DNA of 64,000 bases from Channallabes apus (GCA_030522415.1 CM060113.1:1630059-1694058), one strand, 5' to 3'. Counted from the first letter of the stretch, positions 46,479 to 58,618 are shown. Translations and numbers: made by a program. Notes: generated by a model not told the origin, from the sequence alone.

Positions 46479-47348
46479 TGTCACGGGCGGTTCAGAGATG
46501 GCTGAGCTGAAGTGAACCCAATAGCAGACAAGCAGTGATTAACTGGCAGAAAATAATGTTTAACCTTTATTTTACATACACTGAGACCTGTGTAAGCAGA
46601 TGCAGCAGGAGCAGGAGAGAGAAGCAGTGGCTGTGTGTGCTTAGTGACTGGGAGAGAGGGGAAGCCTTTAATGACGCGAGCGGAGGCGGGGCTATGACGC
46701 GAGGGAATCTCCACAATCCCGGAAGTCAATCCGCTTAGCACGTAGAGGTTGGAGGAATGCAGCAGCTTGTTCTCTTCGGCGCGCACCGCGGTTGTCCCTC
46801 TCCTTTGTTTTAAGGCGAAGATCGGCGCGCACCGCGAATATATTCCCTCCGCGAACACGGGAGCGCTCGAATGCGGAAATGCTCGCGTCGGTGGAGAACA
46901 GCCGGCTGGCGAAGAAGGCGAAGTGGTGGCTGGAAGAATCGTCTTTGTCCAGGCTAAAGTCGGTATCCGATAATCCAGCAGCGAGAGCAAACAAATCCAA
47001 ACCGTGAGTACAAATCCGAATCCTGAAAGCATGCGAGGTCATACACAAAGATCAGTCCGACAATGACAGAAGTACCAGGAGGGGCGTAGGCGAGAGAGAA
47101 GTCCGAGAAACAGGCAGGGTCGATAACAGGCTAGGGTAAACTGAAAACTACTTGACAAAATAAACACGAGGCACACGAGTAAGATACTGCGGCACTGAAT
47201 GGTCTTCTCAGCGTGCTTAAAAAGCCTAGAGATGATTGCATGATCAGGTTCAGGTGTGCTCGAGCGGCAGGTGAGCTTGCTGGAGGAAAAACCTGGAGTG
47301 GAGTTTTAGGGTTTGGACGTGCTGGGTTGATCTGGCTGGCATGTGACA
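46479..47348 (-). repeat. 5' LTR of the gypsy element, with promoter and poly(A) signals
   Basis: On the minus strand, U3 would run from 47348 to about 47196. A TATA-like TTTTTAAG at about 47217-47224 lies about 25 bp before the GCCGCAGTAT segment (47193-47184) that is taken as the start of R. An AATAAA is present at 46566-46571 (minus strand). The sequence appears identical to the 3' LTR. The 183-codon frame inside is not believed to be a gene. Confidence 0.9.
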
Positions 47349-47353
47349 AGAAT
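47349..47353. repeat. Target-site duplication of gypsy element (right)
   Basis: AGAAT, matching 41302-41306. Confidence 0.85.
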
Positions 47354-47917
47354 AACTGCTTCTCTAATATAAATTCTATTTAGATGTTTTTTTTTTAATG
47401 TAAATTTTTATTTGTTGGATAGTTATGTATATTACTAAATTAAATAGTCTTTAAGTTAAATATATATTTATATTATATATTTTATATTGCATTATTAATG
47501 CTATAAATAAATAAATACATTTAAATGATAATGTTAAATTAAATAAACACATTACATTCTTTATTATTTTTTTTTACTGAAAACAGAACAAACATCTTAA
47601 ACAAATAAAAACTAATAATAATTATTGATTTATGAGATATTTGCATTTATAATAATATTATAATAACATAATTTTTTTAACATTGACAGTTATTATAATT
47701 GTTCATTCTTTTTTTAAAGAACATCTGAATATTCTTATTGACTGATTGATTGATTAACCTGCTTTTATTTGTATATTTTAAATAACACATTTTCAGAGTA
47801 TAATTTTTATACAGTGCATTAAACTGACCCGATAGGTCGACCTGACCGCAGGATAACTCGAGAGATCAAACGGTCATCACATGACCCTTTTTGTCCAATC
47901 ACAGCACTGCGTCTCAC
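47354..47917. other. AT-rich spacer
   Basis: Very AT-rich. No feature is recognised. Confidence 0.5.
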
Positions 47918-48150
47918 ACACTCGACACACACACACACAGACACACACACACACACACACCTCCTGCACTCTTCTTCTCCTACATCCATCCTCTTTTAAA
48001 CTCCTCCTACCTTATACTCTTCATCTCCTCCACTCTTCCTCTCATACACACTCCTCCTGGACTCTCTTACACACTCACACACTCACACACTCACACTCCT
48101 CCTGGACTCTCTTACACACTCACACACTCACACACTCACACACTCCATGA
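47918..48150. repeat. CA array and CACACT/CTCCTCC repeat
   Basis: A CA run at about 47918-47962 is followed by CTCCTC-rich sequence. Two copies of an ACTCCTCCTGGACTCTCTTA unit, each trailed by CACACT repeats, occupy about 48050-48150. Confidence 0.85.
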
Positions 48151-48396
48151 CTCTTTTCCTTTGTTGACTTTCTTTCCCTCCATTACTCTGTTTATTTCAT
48201 GATTGTTTTAGTTCCACAAATAAAGTGAATTTAATCCTTTGTTACTTATTAACACTTAACTTAAAAAACATCTTTAACTGTAATATTTACTAAATGTTTT
48301 TTATTCATTAAAAATTGAGGACGTTTGTCGAATTAAAGAGTGTCGAAAAATGCTGCACTATTTAAAGCCTGCAAGAGGAAATGAAGATAAATGTTA

Positions 48397-48399
<3 letters not shown>

Positions 48400-48439
<40 letters not shown>

Positions 48440-48588
48440 GTATTAGCATGTGATAAATGATGAAATGAGTCGTGGTGTTAATGCACAGTTTAGATTTTAG
48501 TAACGTCTCCGACTCCTTCTGTCTCTCTCACTGATAAGGAGGAGCACATTCCAGACCCTGACCTCACCTTACACTGTCCAGTGCTGGA

Positions 48589-48641
<53 letters not shown>

Positions 48642-48708
48642 AAACTTCCCCCACTACCAACACACACACTTATCGAGAGCCTGAGATAAGAGGAAACACA
48701 AAACAGGT

Positions 48709-48768
<60 letters not shown>
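48400..48768. repeat. Three TG/CA microsatellites
   Basis: TG at about 48400-48439, CA at 48591-48639, and CA preceded by CT at 48712-48768. Confidence 0.93.
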
Positions 48769-48771
<3 letters not shown>

Positions 48772-49136
48772 CATACACACACAGATTTCTTTGCAGTAAT
48801 GCCAAAGAAAATTTTATTTTATGTGATAAAATAAATCACGTAAAAATATTTCATTATTTGTATTTTTTATTTAATACTTAATTTTGCCATTAAATCATTA
48901 AGGAAAAAAATTATAATTTCATTATTTAAGGGAAAGTAACAAAAATGTATGAATGGGATTAAAATACAATTAACTTTTTTCTTGAATGTGGAAAACAGAC
49001 AAAAGCCTAAAAACAAAATTTTATACATTTAAAAAATCTTTAAACATAATTATATGAAATTATGTATTTCTTAATTGTCTTAGTAAAACATCATCTTAAA
49101 GAAAGTTTAATATTTTTAATATAAAGGCCATAGTCT

Positions 49137-49305
49137 AACACACACACACACACACACACACACCTACACACACACACACACACACACCAAAGTAAAATAA
49201 TTTTAATCATAAAAATTATTAAAGCAGCTTCAGGGTCGCGGTGTGTTTGACTGCAGAGAGTGTGGACAGGACACGATAAAACTACAGATGTTTCACATCA
49301 TTCTG

Positions 49306-49337
<32 letters not shown>

Positions 49338-49434
49338 ACACACACACACACACACAGACAAGACACTGGAGCTGTGAAAGACGAATGGACGATGACACGG
49401 TTATCAGTGAACAACAGAGACGATGGTGAGGGCC

Positions 49435-49476
<42 letters not shown>

Positions 49477-49555
49477 CGCTGCGACTGACAGCCTGCAGGT
49501 TTGTTTTCCAAATATGCCAGTGACATGGATTATCAGGCTGCTAATGTGAGTGTGA

Positions 49556-49612
<57 letters not shown>
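49137..49612. repeat. Cluster of CA and TG arrays
   Basis: CA at about 49137-49188, CA at 49306-49357, TG at 49436-49475 and CA at 49558-49612. The TG and CA arrays are complementary and 80-85 bp apart. Confidence 0.93.
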
Positions 49613-49613
<1 letters not shown>

Positions 49614-50091
49614 CTTCAAATATAGATAATTCTAAAAATGTATAAAATATAAATACACTTAATATAATTGTATACATTCAACTCTTTGTAAAACTTAAAA
49701 CAACATTCTTTATTTATTGAAATCCAAATTTAGACCCAAACTTTAAACACTCTACAGTATATTATAAGAATTTTACTTTTTGTACTCAAGAGTTAATTTT
49801 ACAAGCCTACACAAATTAATTAATAGTATATAAATGTAGAACACAGGAAAAAACTTTCCCTCCAAAATTTTAATTAATCAATTACTCAAAAAATGTATTA
49901 AACAAATCATAAACATTTTTACTTAAAAAAACATTTTGTATTTTTATTTCAGCCAATTGTGTAGCTACTGTTTCTTTTTATTTGTTTAAAGAATTAATAA
50001 TCATTATATTAACAGATTTAAAATAATAATAATAATGCCATTATGGTAATATAATTACACACATGATAAAATATAATAAATTGTAATCATG
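49613..50091. other. AT-rich spacer
   Basis: AT-rich sequence before the Tc1 element. Nothing is recognised. Confidence 0.5.
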
Positions 50092-50093
50092 TA

Positions 50094-51714
50094 CAGTGGT
50101 GTGAAAAACTATTTGCCCCCTCCCTGATTTCTTATTCTTTTGCATGTTTGTCACACTTAAATGTTTCTGCTCATCAAAAACCGTTAACTATTAGTCAAAG
50201 ATAACATCATTGAACACAAAATGCAGTTTTTAAATGAAGGTTTACGTTATTAAGGGAGAAAAAAAACTCCAAATCTACATGGCCCTGTGTGAAAAAGTGA
50301 TTGCCCCCCTTGTTAAAAAATAACTTAACTGTGGTTTATCACACCTGAGTTCAATTTCTGTAGTCACCCCCAGGCCTGATTACTGCCACACCTGTTTCAA
50401 TCAAGAAATCACTTAAATAGGAGCTACCTGACACAGAGAAGTAGACCAAAAGCACCTTAAAAGCTAGACATCATGCCAAGATCCAAAGAAATTCAGGAAC
50501 AAATGAGAACAAAAGTAATTGAGATCTATCAGTCTGGTAAAGGTTATAAAGTCATTTCTAAAGCTTTGGGACTCCAGCGAACCACAGTGAGAGCCATTAT
50601 CCACAAATGGCAAAAACATGGAACAGTGGTGAACCTTCCCAGGAGTGGCCGGCCGACCAAAATTACCCCAAGAGCGCAGAGACGACTCATCCGAGAGGCC
50701 ACAAAAGACCCCAGGACAACATCTAAAGAACTGCAGGCCTCACTTGCCTCAATTAAGGTCAGTGTTCACGACTCCACCATAAGAAAGAGACTGGGCAAAA
50801 ATGGCCTGCATGGCAGATTTCCAAGGCGCAAACCACTTTTAAGCAAAAAGAACATTAAGGCTCGTCTCAATTTTGATAAAAAACATCTCAATGATTGCCA
50901 AGACTTTTGGGAAAATACCTTGTGGACCGACGAGACAAAAGTTGAACTTTTTGGAAGGTGCGTGTCCCGTTACATCTGGTGTTAAAGTAACACAGCATTT
51001 CAGAAAAAGAACATCATACCAACAGTAAAATATGGTGGTGGTAGTGTGATGGTCTGGGGTTGTTTTGCTGCTTCAGGACCTGGAAGGCTTGCTGTGATAG
51101 ATGGAACCATGAATTCTACTGTCTACCAAAAAATCCTGAAGGAGAATGTCCGGCCATCTGTTCGTCAACTCAAGCTGAAGCGATCTTGGGTGCTGCAGCA
51201 GGACAATGACCCAAAACACACCAGCAAATCCACCTCTGAATGGCTGAAGAAAAACAAAATGAAGACTTTGGAGTGGCCTAGTCAAAGTCCTGACCTGAAT
51301 CCTATTGAGATGTTGTGGCATGACCTTAAACAGGCGGTTCATGCTAGAAAACCCTCAAATAAAGCTGAATTACAACAATTCTGCAAAGATGAGTGGGCCA
51401 AAATTCCTCCAGAACGCTGTAAAGGACTCGTTGCAAGTTATCGCAAACGCTTGATTGCAGTTTTCGCTGCTAAGGGTGGCCCAACCAGTTATTAGGTTCA
51501 GGGGGCAATTACTTTTTCACACAGGGCCATGTAGGTTTGGATTTTTTTCTCCCTAAATAATAAAACCCCTCATTTAAAAACTGCATTTTTGTGTTCAATT
51601 ATGTTATCTTTGACTAATAGTTAACGGTTTTTGATGAGCAGAAACATTTAATTGTGACAAACATGCAAAAGAATAAGAAATCAGGAAGGGGGCAAATAGT
51701 TTTTCACACCACTG
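50094..51714 (+). mobile_element. Full-length Tc1-like transposon
   Basis: 1621 bp bounded by TA on both sides (50092-50093 and 51715-51716). Ends are inverted repeats of about 210 bp starting CAGTGGTGTGAAAAACTATT. Each arm has an inner repeat of the tip motif (GTGTGAAAAAGTGATTGCCC near 50288 and its complement near 51502), which is the IR/DR arrangement of Sleeping Beauty-type elements. It encloses a near-intact transposase gene in the plus orientation. Confidence 0.93.
50473..51495 (+). pseudogene. Tc1-like transposase with one internal stop
   Basis: 341 codons including the final stop, the usual length for Tc1 transposases. Two helix-turn-helix units (about residues 5-50 and 65-110) flank a GRP-type linker (SGRPTK, 58-63). 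The DDE triad falls at D153 (WTDE), D244 (QQDNDPKH) and E279 (NPIEMLW), giving DD34E spacing. The only interruption seen is TAA at 50983-50985 (codon 171); the frame continues unchanged through GGGSVMVWG to the end. A single change in an otherwise complete gene suggests a fairly recent loss. No intron is expected in this family. Confidence 0.92.
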
Positions 51715-51716
51715 TA

Positions 51717-51800
51717 AGTTATAGTAAATTATAACATGTAATAAATTTATTTTACTGTTGTCACATAAATTAAACACACAATACAGCCAACATCATGTTT
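51717..51800. other. Short AT-rich flank
   Basis: Nothing is recognised between the Tc1 element and the next repeat. Confidence 0.4.
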
Positions 51801-52085
51801 TATCCTCTTGTGTTTGCTGTCAGCACACACTCCACTCTTCTGTGAAGGCCGTACACTAGATGTTGGACCGCCTGTGTGTGTACAGTATGTGTGTGTGTGT
51901 GTGTGTGTGTGTGTTCATTCACACACTCTACAGGAGCATTAGTGAGCTCGTGGATGTCGAGGAGACTCCAGTTCACCCCGAAGCTGATGGTTCAGCTGAC
52001 TTTGTGGATCTAGAACTGGGTGTGGCTTAAACACCTGAGCTACGTCAGTAGGATGGGTGCACATACTTTTGGGCATATTGTGAAT
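51801..52085. mobile_element. Degenerate Tc1-type MITE
   Basis: The right end, reverse complemented, reads CACAATATGCCCAAAAGTAT, close to the tip of a common fish Tc1-like MITE. Inside are GAGCATTAGTGAGCTCGTGG and CCAGTTCACCCCGAAGCTGA blocks typical of it. A TG array (about 51873-51915) has expanded within. The left end is lost. Confidence 0.55.
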
Positions 52086-52488
52086 AACAGCAAAAATAAC
52101 ATCTCGTATGGGATACAATAAAACATTAAAAAGGAAAATACGATTATTAAATAGATAATGTTTAAATATGTAATGTTTTTGTTAAGAAATAAATGAATAT
52201 GTGAAGTATTTACATTAATTATGATTATATTTATATGTAAATGAAGCAAAAAGAAAAAAATGCAGAAGGTCAGCTTAAAGTTTTGGGACTAAATATGCAG
52301 AATGAAAAAGAGAAATAAACAACAACACAGATGAATCAGGTCGATCAGGATCATCATTCATTTCAGAATTATTTAAAACTTATTGCAACATTTTCTCTAA
52401 ACAGTTATTATTATTATTATGAAATTATTATTTAACACAAACGCAGCATTTATTGCCACCAAACATCTAACAGTGTCCTAGTTCCCCC

Positions 52489-52563
52489 ACAGTGTGTGTG
52501 TGTATGCGTGTGTGTGTATGCGTGTGTGTGTGTATGTGTGTGTGTGTGTATGTGTGTGTGTGT

Positions 52564-52601
<38 letters not shown>

Positions 52602-52734
52602 TCGCGCTATATTATTATCAGTTCTGATGCTGGATTTATCTTAATGAAGAATGATGATGAAAGTTCATTCAGTGACTTCTCAGTAAATGTTTGATAAAGG
52701 CTTTAATCTGATACTGTGGAATGTAAGTAGTATG

Positions 52735-52788
<54 letters not shown>

Positions 52789-52991
52789 ACACACACACAC
52801 CACATGGAGCCCATACACTCATTTATTTGTCTGTTTCACTGAATCTGTCCTCCTCTGTCTTCTATATCTCTTTGTGTGTGTGTGTGTGTGTGTGTGGTAG
52901 CTTATCTTTTTGAAGTACATATACAAAATACATATTTGTTGATGTTTTGTTGTTGTGCATTAACACTTAAACTGGTAGATTTACTTTACAA

Positions 52992-53023
<32 letters not shown>
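52489..53023. repeat. Cluster of TG/CA arrays
   Basis: An interrupted TG/TATG/CG array at about 52489-52599, CA at 52738-52801, TG at 52872-52897 and CA at 52994-53023. Confidence 0.92.
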
Positions 53024-53030
<7 letters not shown>

Positions 53031-53926
53031 AGGTGGATTTTCACTAATGTAAGTATTAATATAAAAACAGTACCTTATACCTCAGTATCCAAAAATAATA
53101 AATGAAATATTTCCTATTAAAATTATAATAGGAAAATCTATAGCCTTTAAGAATTTAGTTTGATTGTATTTATGATATTTAAGAAATATATTCACCTTAA
53201 TTTATAGCATTTGAGGAAAGACTGAGGCCCAAACCATTATATTGGTATTTAAATACTAAAATTAAAATAGTACTAAAATATCAAAATTACTTTATTTATT
53301 AATCATTTAGGATTCAGTTGTGTAACAAAAATATATTTCTTGCAAACAAGCTAAAGACTTTACCTTTAAAAAATACTTTTTGCCTTTTTTTCTTCTTGAA
53401 TTCTTATTGGATCTTGAAATTCCGGCAAATAACTCAAACTAAATAATATGTCTATTTGAATTTTTAGTAAATTTTCATTTTCCAGAAGTCAGAGTTATAC
53501 TTAAGTTACCACGTAGGACGTAGTTTTGAATTCGATGTTAGCTGATGGACTTCACGCTAATCTCAGTGTTGATTTATTTGCTGTTTATTGGACAAGAAAA
53601 TTTATAAAGAACAGTTTGATTGAAATGAAAAGTCCGGAGAGGTTTATTTGTGAGTGGTGGTGTTAAACCCTGGCTTAAGTATCAGTGGTCTGTGTGAACC
53701 GTCCCGAGCAGCACCGAGCGGTCGGATGTGTCTGGTTTATTTAGGATCAGTCTGTCATGCTGAGTTGATAAAATGTCTGGAGACACTGTGGTTAAAGACA
53801 ACGTGTCGAACACGCTGCTGTTGACCCCACACACAGAGATAAGATTAGCAAGAAACGTTAAGGAGTTTAGCATGGACAAAGTGAGGATTAGACCATAACG
53901 TTCACCTCGAAACATCAACAACAACA
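53024..53926. other. AT-rich spacer
   Basis: AT-rich. An 86-codon minus frame at 53682-53942 has no recognisable domain. No element ends were seen. Confidence 0.45.
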
Positions 53927-54795
53927 ACAACTGATTCCACACTAATACTCACCATGCAACAACACCGTGACTGATTTAACACTACTATTCACCATGGAGT
54001 AACATCATGACTGTTTCAACATTCATACTCACCACGCAACAACACTGGGACTGATTATACAGTAATACTCACCACGTAACAACACTGAGACTGATTAAAC
54101 ACTATAACTCACAACGTAAAACACCAAGACTGATTAAACACTAATAATAAACTGCATAAGAACACAAATACTCATTTAACTGAGACTGATTCAACAATAA
54201 TATTCATCACGTACCACCACCAAGACTAATTCACCACTAATATTCATCATCTAACATAATTGACAATTAATCAACACTAATATTTAGCACAAAACAAACG
54301 TGAAGAATAATTAAACACTATTATTCCCCATGCACAACACTGAGACCGCTTAAATACTAATATTCAACAAATAACAACAAAGAAACTGATTCAACAATAA
54401 TATTCAAAACCACGTAACAACACTGAGACTGATTTAAAACTAACATTTACCACATAACAACATAAAGACTGTTTTAACACTATATTCACACAAAACAACA
54501 TCAGGACTGATTCACCACTAATATTACCATAACATTATAACATTAATTATAACCCTATAACATAACTGACAATGAGGCAAAACCAATATTTATAACATAA
54601 AGACATGAAGATTAATGCAACACTAATATTCACCACATAACAACACACATATTGATTCAACACTAATATTCACAATATAACAATATGGAGACTGACTGAA
54701 CACTAATATTTATCACATACAGTAATAGCATCAAGACTGATTATACAGTAATATTCACCACATAACAACACCGGGACTGATTCAACATTCATGGA
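53927..54795. repeat. Degenerate 40-bp minisatellite, about 21 copies
   Basis: The unit is roughly CTGATTCAACACTAATATTC followed by ACCACGTAACAACACTGAGA. The first copies are exactly 40 bp apart (53931, 53971); later ones drift in length and sequence. Age appears higher than for the 21-bp array at 35052-37764. Confidence 0.9.
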
Positions 54796-55365
54796 CACCA
54801 ATTAAAAACATTGTGCTTAATTATATTAACAGATTGTAAGTAATTTAACATTAATTAGTTAATTAGTTGATTCTTTCTAGTCTGGTTCTTTAGTACAAAA
54901 TATCTTGTTTAAAAATATTTTGTTTTATTTAAATAAAAAATAAAACTCTAAAAAGAATTAGACTTCTTTTTAGTAAGCATTTCTGAACCTGATCCTAAAC
55001 CCATGTTCTCTGGCGATTCTCACTCTTGAAGTGATTTGAGACTTGGCTACAGAGTCTTCACTAAGGTTTATTTCTGGCTCGTTATGCTGATATAGACGAA
55101 CTACAATTCTGTGTTATCTTGATTTCACATTTATAAGAAGGATGTTCATTTGGACGATATCCAACACATTCAATTCAATAAAATGTTCTTTGTATAGCGC
55201 TTTTAACAATTGTCATTGTCGCAAAGCAGCTTTACACAATCTAAAGAATTATGGAAGTTTGCATGGAATGTGAATGTGTATGAATCAAAATGGTCAGATT
55301 GTCCCTGATGAACGAGCCGAGGGTGACAGTGGCAAGGTAAAAACTCCCTGAGACGGTAATATCCA

Positions 55366-56966
55366 TCAATCAATCAAATTTATTTATAAAGCACATTTAA
55401 AACAACTTCCGCTGACCAAAGTGCTGTACAAGTATAAAACAATAAATCAGCAGGTACTATACCGCGTATCTACTTAATATTTATCGCTCACTATTACAAA
55501 CCATGAAACAGAAATCCATAGAATAAAATAAAATAAAAATAATCAAAATAATAATAATAAAGAAAACAAAACTAGCTTAATAAATCAAAAGGAAAATGCA
55601 CATGAAAACAGATGTGTTTTAAGCATGGTTTTAAAATTATTAAGATTCTGGGCGGCTCTCAACTGCAAAGGGAGGCCATTCCACAGGCTGGGGGCTACCG
55701 CCGAAAAGGCTCTGCCACCTCTGGATTTGAGCTTTGTTTTGGGGATGTGCAGTAAATGATGATCAGAGGATCGCAAGTCTCTGGAAGGGGAGTATGGGAC
55801 AAGAAGCTCCGACAGATAGGCAGGTGCCAAATTATTTAGGCTTTTAAAAACAAGAAGTAATATTTTAAACTGGATCCTGAAATGTACAGGAAGCCAGTGA
55901 AGGGAAGCCAGTATGGGTGTAATATGATCACATTTTCTCTTCCCAGTCAAAAGGCGAGCTGCTGCATTTTGAACAGCTTGTAGCCGTTGAAGTTGTGACT
56001 GACTGAGACCTATATATAACGAGTTACAGTAGTCAAGGCGTGACATGATGAAAGCATGAATTACTGTCTCAAACTGTTCAGGGGGGATATAGTGCTTAAC
56101 TTTACTAAGAAGTCGAAGTTGGAAAAAGTTGGACCTTACAACTGAGCTTATCTGTTCATTCAGCTTAAAGGTCAAAAATTACACCAAGATTTCTGGCAGA
56201 CTGATGAGAAAAAGATTCCAGCGGCACCGTCATAACCACTGAGGAGATTAGACTTTCCAAAAACAATTTCTGTTTTATTTTTGTTCAGAGTGATAAAGTT
56301 TCTCTCCATCCATGTTTGAACATCTCTGAGACAGTTCAACAAGGTCTGAATAGATGGATGACTATTTGTTGGGATAGACAGATAAATTTGAATATCATCA
56401 GCAAAACAGTGGAAGGCGATTTTATGCTTCCTGAAAATGGGCCCCAATGGAAGCATATACAGTGAGAAGAGAATAATTGGACCTAAAATGGAGCCTTGTG
56501 GTACCCCACAGCCAAGGGAAGACACTGAAGATGAATACGTCCCTAGATGGACTGAGAAACTCCTGCCTGACAGATATGATTGGAACCATTTAAGAACAGA
56601 ACCTTTAATTCCAACGCATGTCTCGAGGCGTGATAAAAGGATGTTATGGTCTACTGTGTCAAAAGCTGCAGTCAGGTCCAATAAAACCAGAATGGCAGAA
56701 TCACCAGAGTCTGCAGCTAAAAGCAAATCGTTAAACACTCTTATGAGAGCAGTTTCAGTGCTATGCCGTGCCTTAAAACTAGACTGAAATTTTTCAGAGA
56801 TCCCATTAAAATCAAGGTGTGCCTGTAACTGGTTATAAACAACCTTTTCTAAAACTTTTGATAAAAAGGGGAGTTTAGAAATGGGCCTGAAGTTAGAAAG
56901 ATCAGAGTGATCCAGATTGCTCTTTTTGATCAGCGGTTGTACTACAGAATGTTTAAAAGCATAATA
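55366..56966 (-). mobile_element. 5'-truncated L2/Rex-like LINE
   Basis: About 1.6 kb with only the reverse transcriptase and C-terminal part. The 3' tail (left) reads TTTATAAATAAATTTGATTG followed by GATTGATTGATGG on the minus strand, as in L2-type LINEs that end in short tandem repeats rather than poly-A. The 5' end is cut inside the reverse transcriptase, typical of incomplete reverse transcription. It sits inside repeat family B. Confidence 0.82.
55585..56966 (-). pseudogene. L2/Rex-like reverse transcriptase, truncated and shifted
   Basis: One frame (to 56172) has reverse transcriptase motifs in order: SNFRPISKLPFLSKVLEKVV, LLDLTAAFDTVDHNIL, GVPQGSILGP and the catalytic FADD at about 56394-56405. 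A shift near 56175-56250 moves to the second frame (56175-55585) with LDYCNSLYIGL, LQAVQNAAARLLTG, ILASLHWLPV and RSRGGRAFSAVAPSLWNGLP-type motifs of the C-terminus. The N-terminal endonuclease is absent. Clade is given as L2/Rex-like because the finer choice needs a tree. Confidence 0.85.
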
Positions 56967-57030
56967 GGAAGAAACCTTGAGAGGAACCAGATTCAACAGG
57001 AACCCATCCTCATCTGGGTGACGGCGTCAT

Positions 57031-57720
57031 GGGGTCCAGGTGTCTGTAACAGGTGAACCGACAGGACAGGAAGGAACAACGTGAGAATGAGTCAGGTTTT
57101 ATTCGTTCCAGGATTAAAACAGTTAGCAGGTCTGTAGGGGGTTCGAGAGAAACAGTAATGGTTCTTCCTGACAAATCCTGAAAGTTAGTAGACAGTTTAC
57201 GATGGATTGCATTAGTACAAGTTATAGTCAAATGTACATTCTTGTGGATCCTGGACATTGTTTATTTCAGAAAGTCATCAAATGTCATTATTAGTTATTT
57301 TTTGTTAAATACGTACTGTTTAAAATTCTTGACCCCCCACGATTTGTTCAGATTTTGCCTGCAGATTTTGTCCCTGTACCTGAGCAGTTTCAGAGGAATG
57401 TTTTATATTTGCTAAGCGACACATTGACCTATGAATCATTCAAGCAAAGAAAAACATCTAATTTAAGTCCTGACCCAGTAAGAAACAGGTGCAGATGAGG
57501 ACAGATGATCAGGCCGGTGATTATTATACTGCTGATGCTGAATGCTGAGGGGTTGGAACAGATGAGAGGGGAAATCTTTAGGCATTTTCAGCGTGTCGCA
57601 GTAAAGCATTTGTTTACATTTATTCAATTTTATCTACTTTTATTATGATCAAATGAGGAGGAATAGTAAGGAGGAATTTATGTTTATTTGCTGTTTAGCA
57701 TCCTGATTGAGGTGAATAAC

Positions 57721-57721
<1 letters not shown>
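57031..57721. other. Unassigned
   Basis: An 82-codon minus frame at 57010-57258 has no known domain and may be a continuation of repeat family B. The rest is AT-rich spacer. Confidence 0.4.

Positions 57722-57755
<34 letters not shown>
57722..57755. repeat. (TG)n microsatellite
   Basis: About 16 TG copies followed by a C-run. Confidence 0.93.
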
Positions 57756-58618
57756 TTTCCCCCCCAGGAAATGAGAAATACAAACAAAAGAAATCCAATT
57801 TTTTTTCTTATAATAAAAATATTAAACTGTTGGGAAAACAAAGCGTAACACAAAAGAAAGTGTAAAAGTGTAAAAATGTAAAAGAAAATTAATTCAAATT
57901 TAACATGCTGCAATGAACACTTTATTATTCTAAAAATGAAAAGACAGTAAATTAATTCCCTTGGCTGGTGTAAAGGCTGGTGTTAGTTCAGTCTCTAGTG
58001 GTCACCTGGGATTGTTACAACTGACCCACTGACCACAAACACCAACAACAAAACCCCAAAGATTAAACGCTTTCATTAAACATAAACACTTTATTTTATT
58101 AAAAGTCAAATATCAACTCACGTTGATATTTGAAAAAAGTTGAAAAAAAAAAGGCATATTGTTTAAATATATATATTTTTTTATTTGTGGAAAAACCCAT
58201 GATGCACTTTTTAGAAACTTCATCCAAGTTTTTTTTTTAAATCTTAAATTATTGTTTAAAAATGTAAATAATTAATTAAAGTAATAAAATAAACATTAAA
58301 TATAAAATATTTTATATGTATTTTAAAACAAGTATCATAACAAAATGGAAATAGTAATTTTAAGTACATGCGCATTTACTAATTTAGATGTTTGAGAGGT
58401 GTATAACATTTAATAAGAATAATTTAATAACAGTAGCTTTAATATAAGTGATAATGAGTGATAAAGATATTTTAACTACAAACTCTATAAATTAAATGTA
58501 AAACAATGCAATTATTTAACACAATATATATTTAATAATTCACCTCCTTTATGATTTTAAAATGTAGAAATAATCTACAAAAGCTCATTTGAAGTTTCAA
58601 TAAAAGATTTTGCTCTGA
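57756..58618. other. AT-rich spacer
   Basis: Strongly AT-rich with A- and T-runs. No feature is supported. Confidence 0.5.

Larger units (their letters stand above)
41307..47348 (-). mobile_element. Complete Ty3/gypsy chromovirus (Tf1/sushi-type) retrotransposon
   Basis: A 6042 bp element lies on the minus strand between 5 bp AGAAT duplications. It has two 870 bp LTRs starting TGTCAC and ending GTGACA, with no difference seen between them. One gag-pol frame has gag, protease, reverse transcriptase, RNase H, integrase and chromodomain in that order; there is no env. A polypurine tract adjoins the 3' LTR and a short primer site adjoins the 5' LTR. The single frame plus chromodomain plus apparent self-priming site points to the Tf1/sushi group. 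Identical LTRs mean recent insertion. Confidence 0.93.
55163..57030 (-). repeat. Dispersed repeat family B, split by a LINE
   Basis: The left part (55163-55365) and right part (56967-57030) together match, in reverse orientation, the repeat at 14700-14945. AAAGCAGCTTTACACAATCT, CTGATGAACGAGCC and AAACTCCCTGAGACGGTAAT are on the left; GAAACCTTGAGAGGAACC and CCATCCTCATCTGGGTGAC on the right. The LINE between has TAATA at both junctions as a possible target duplication. Confidence 0.7.
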
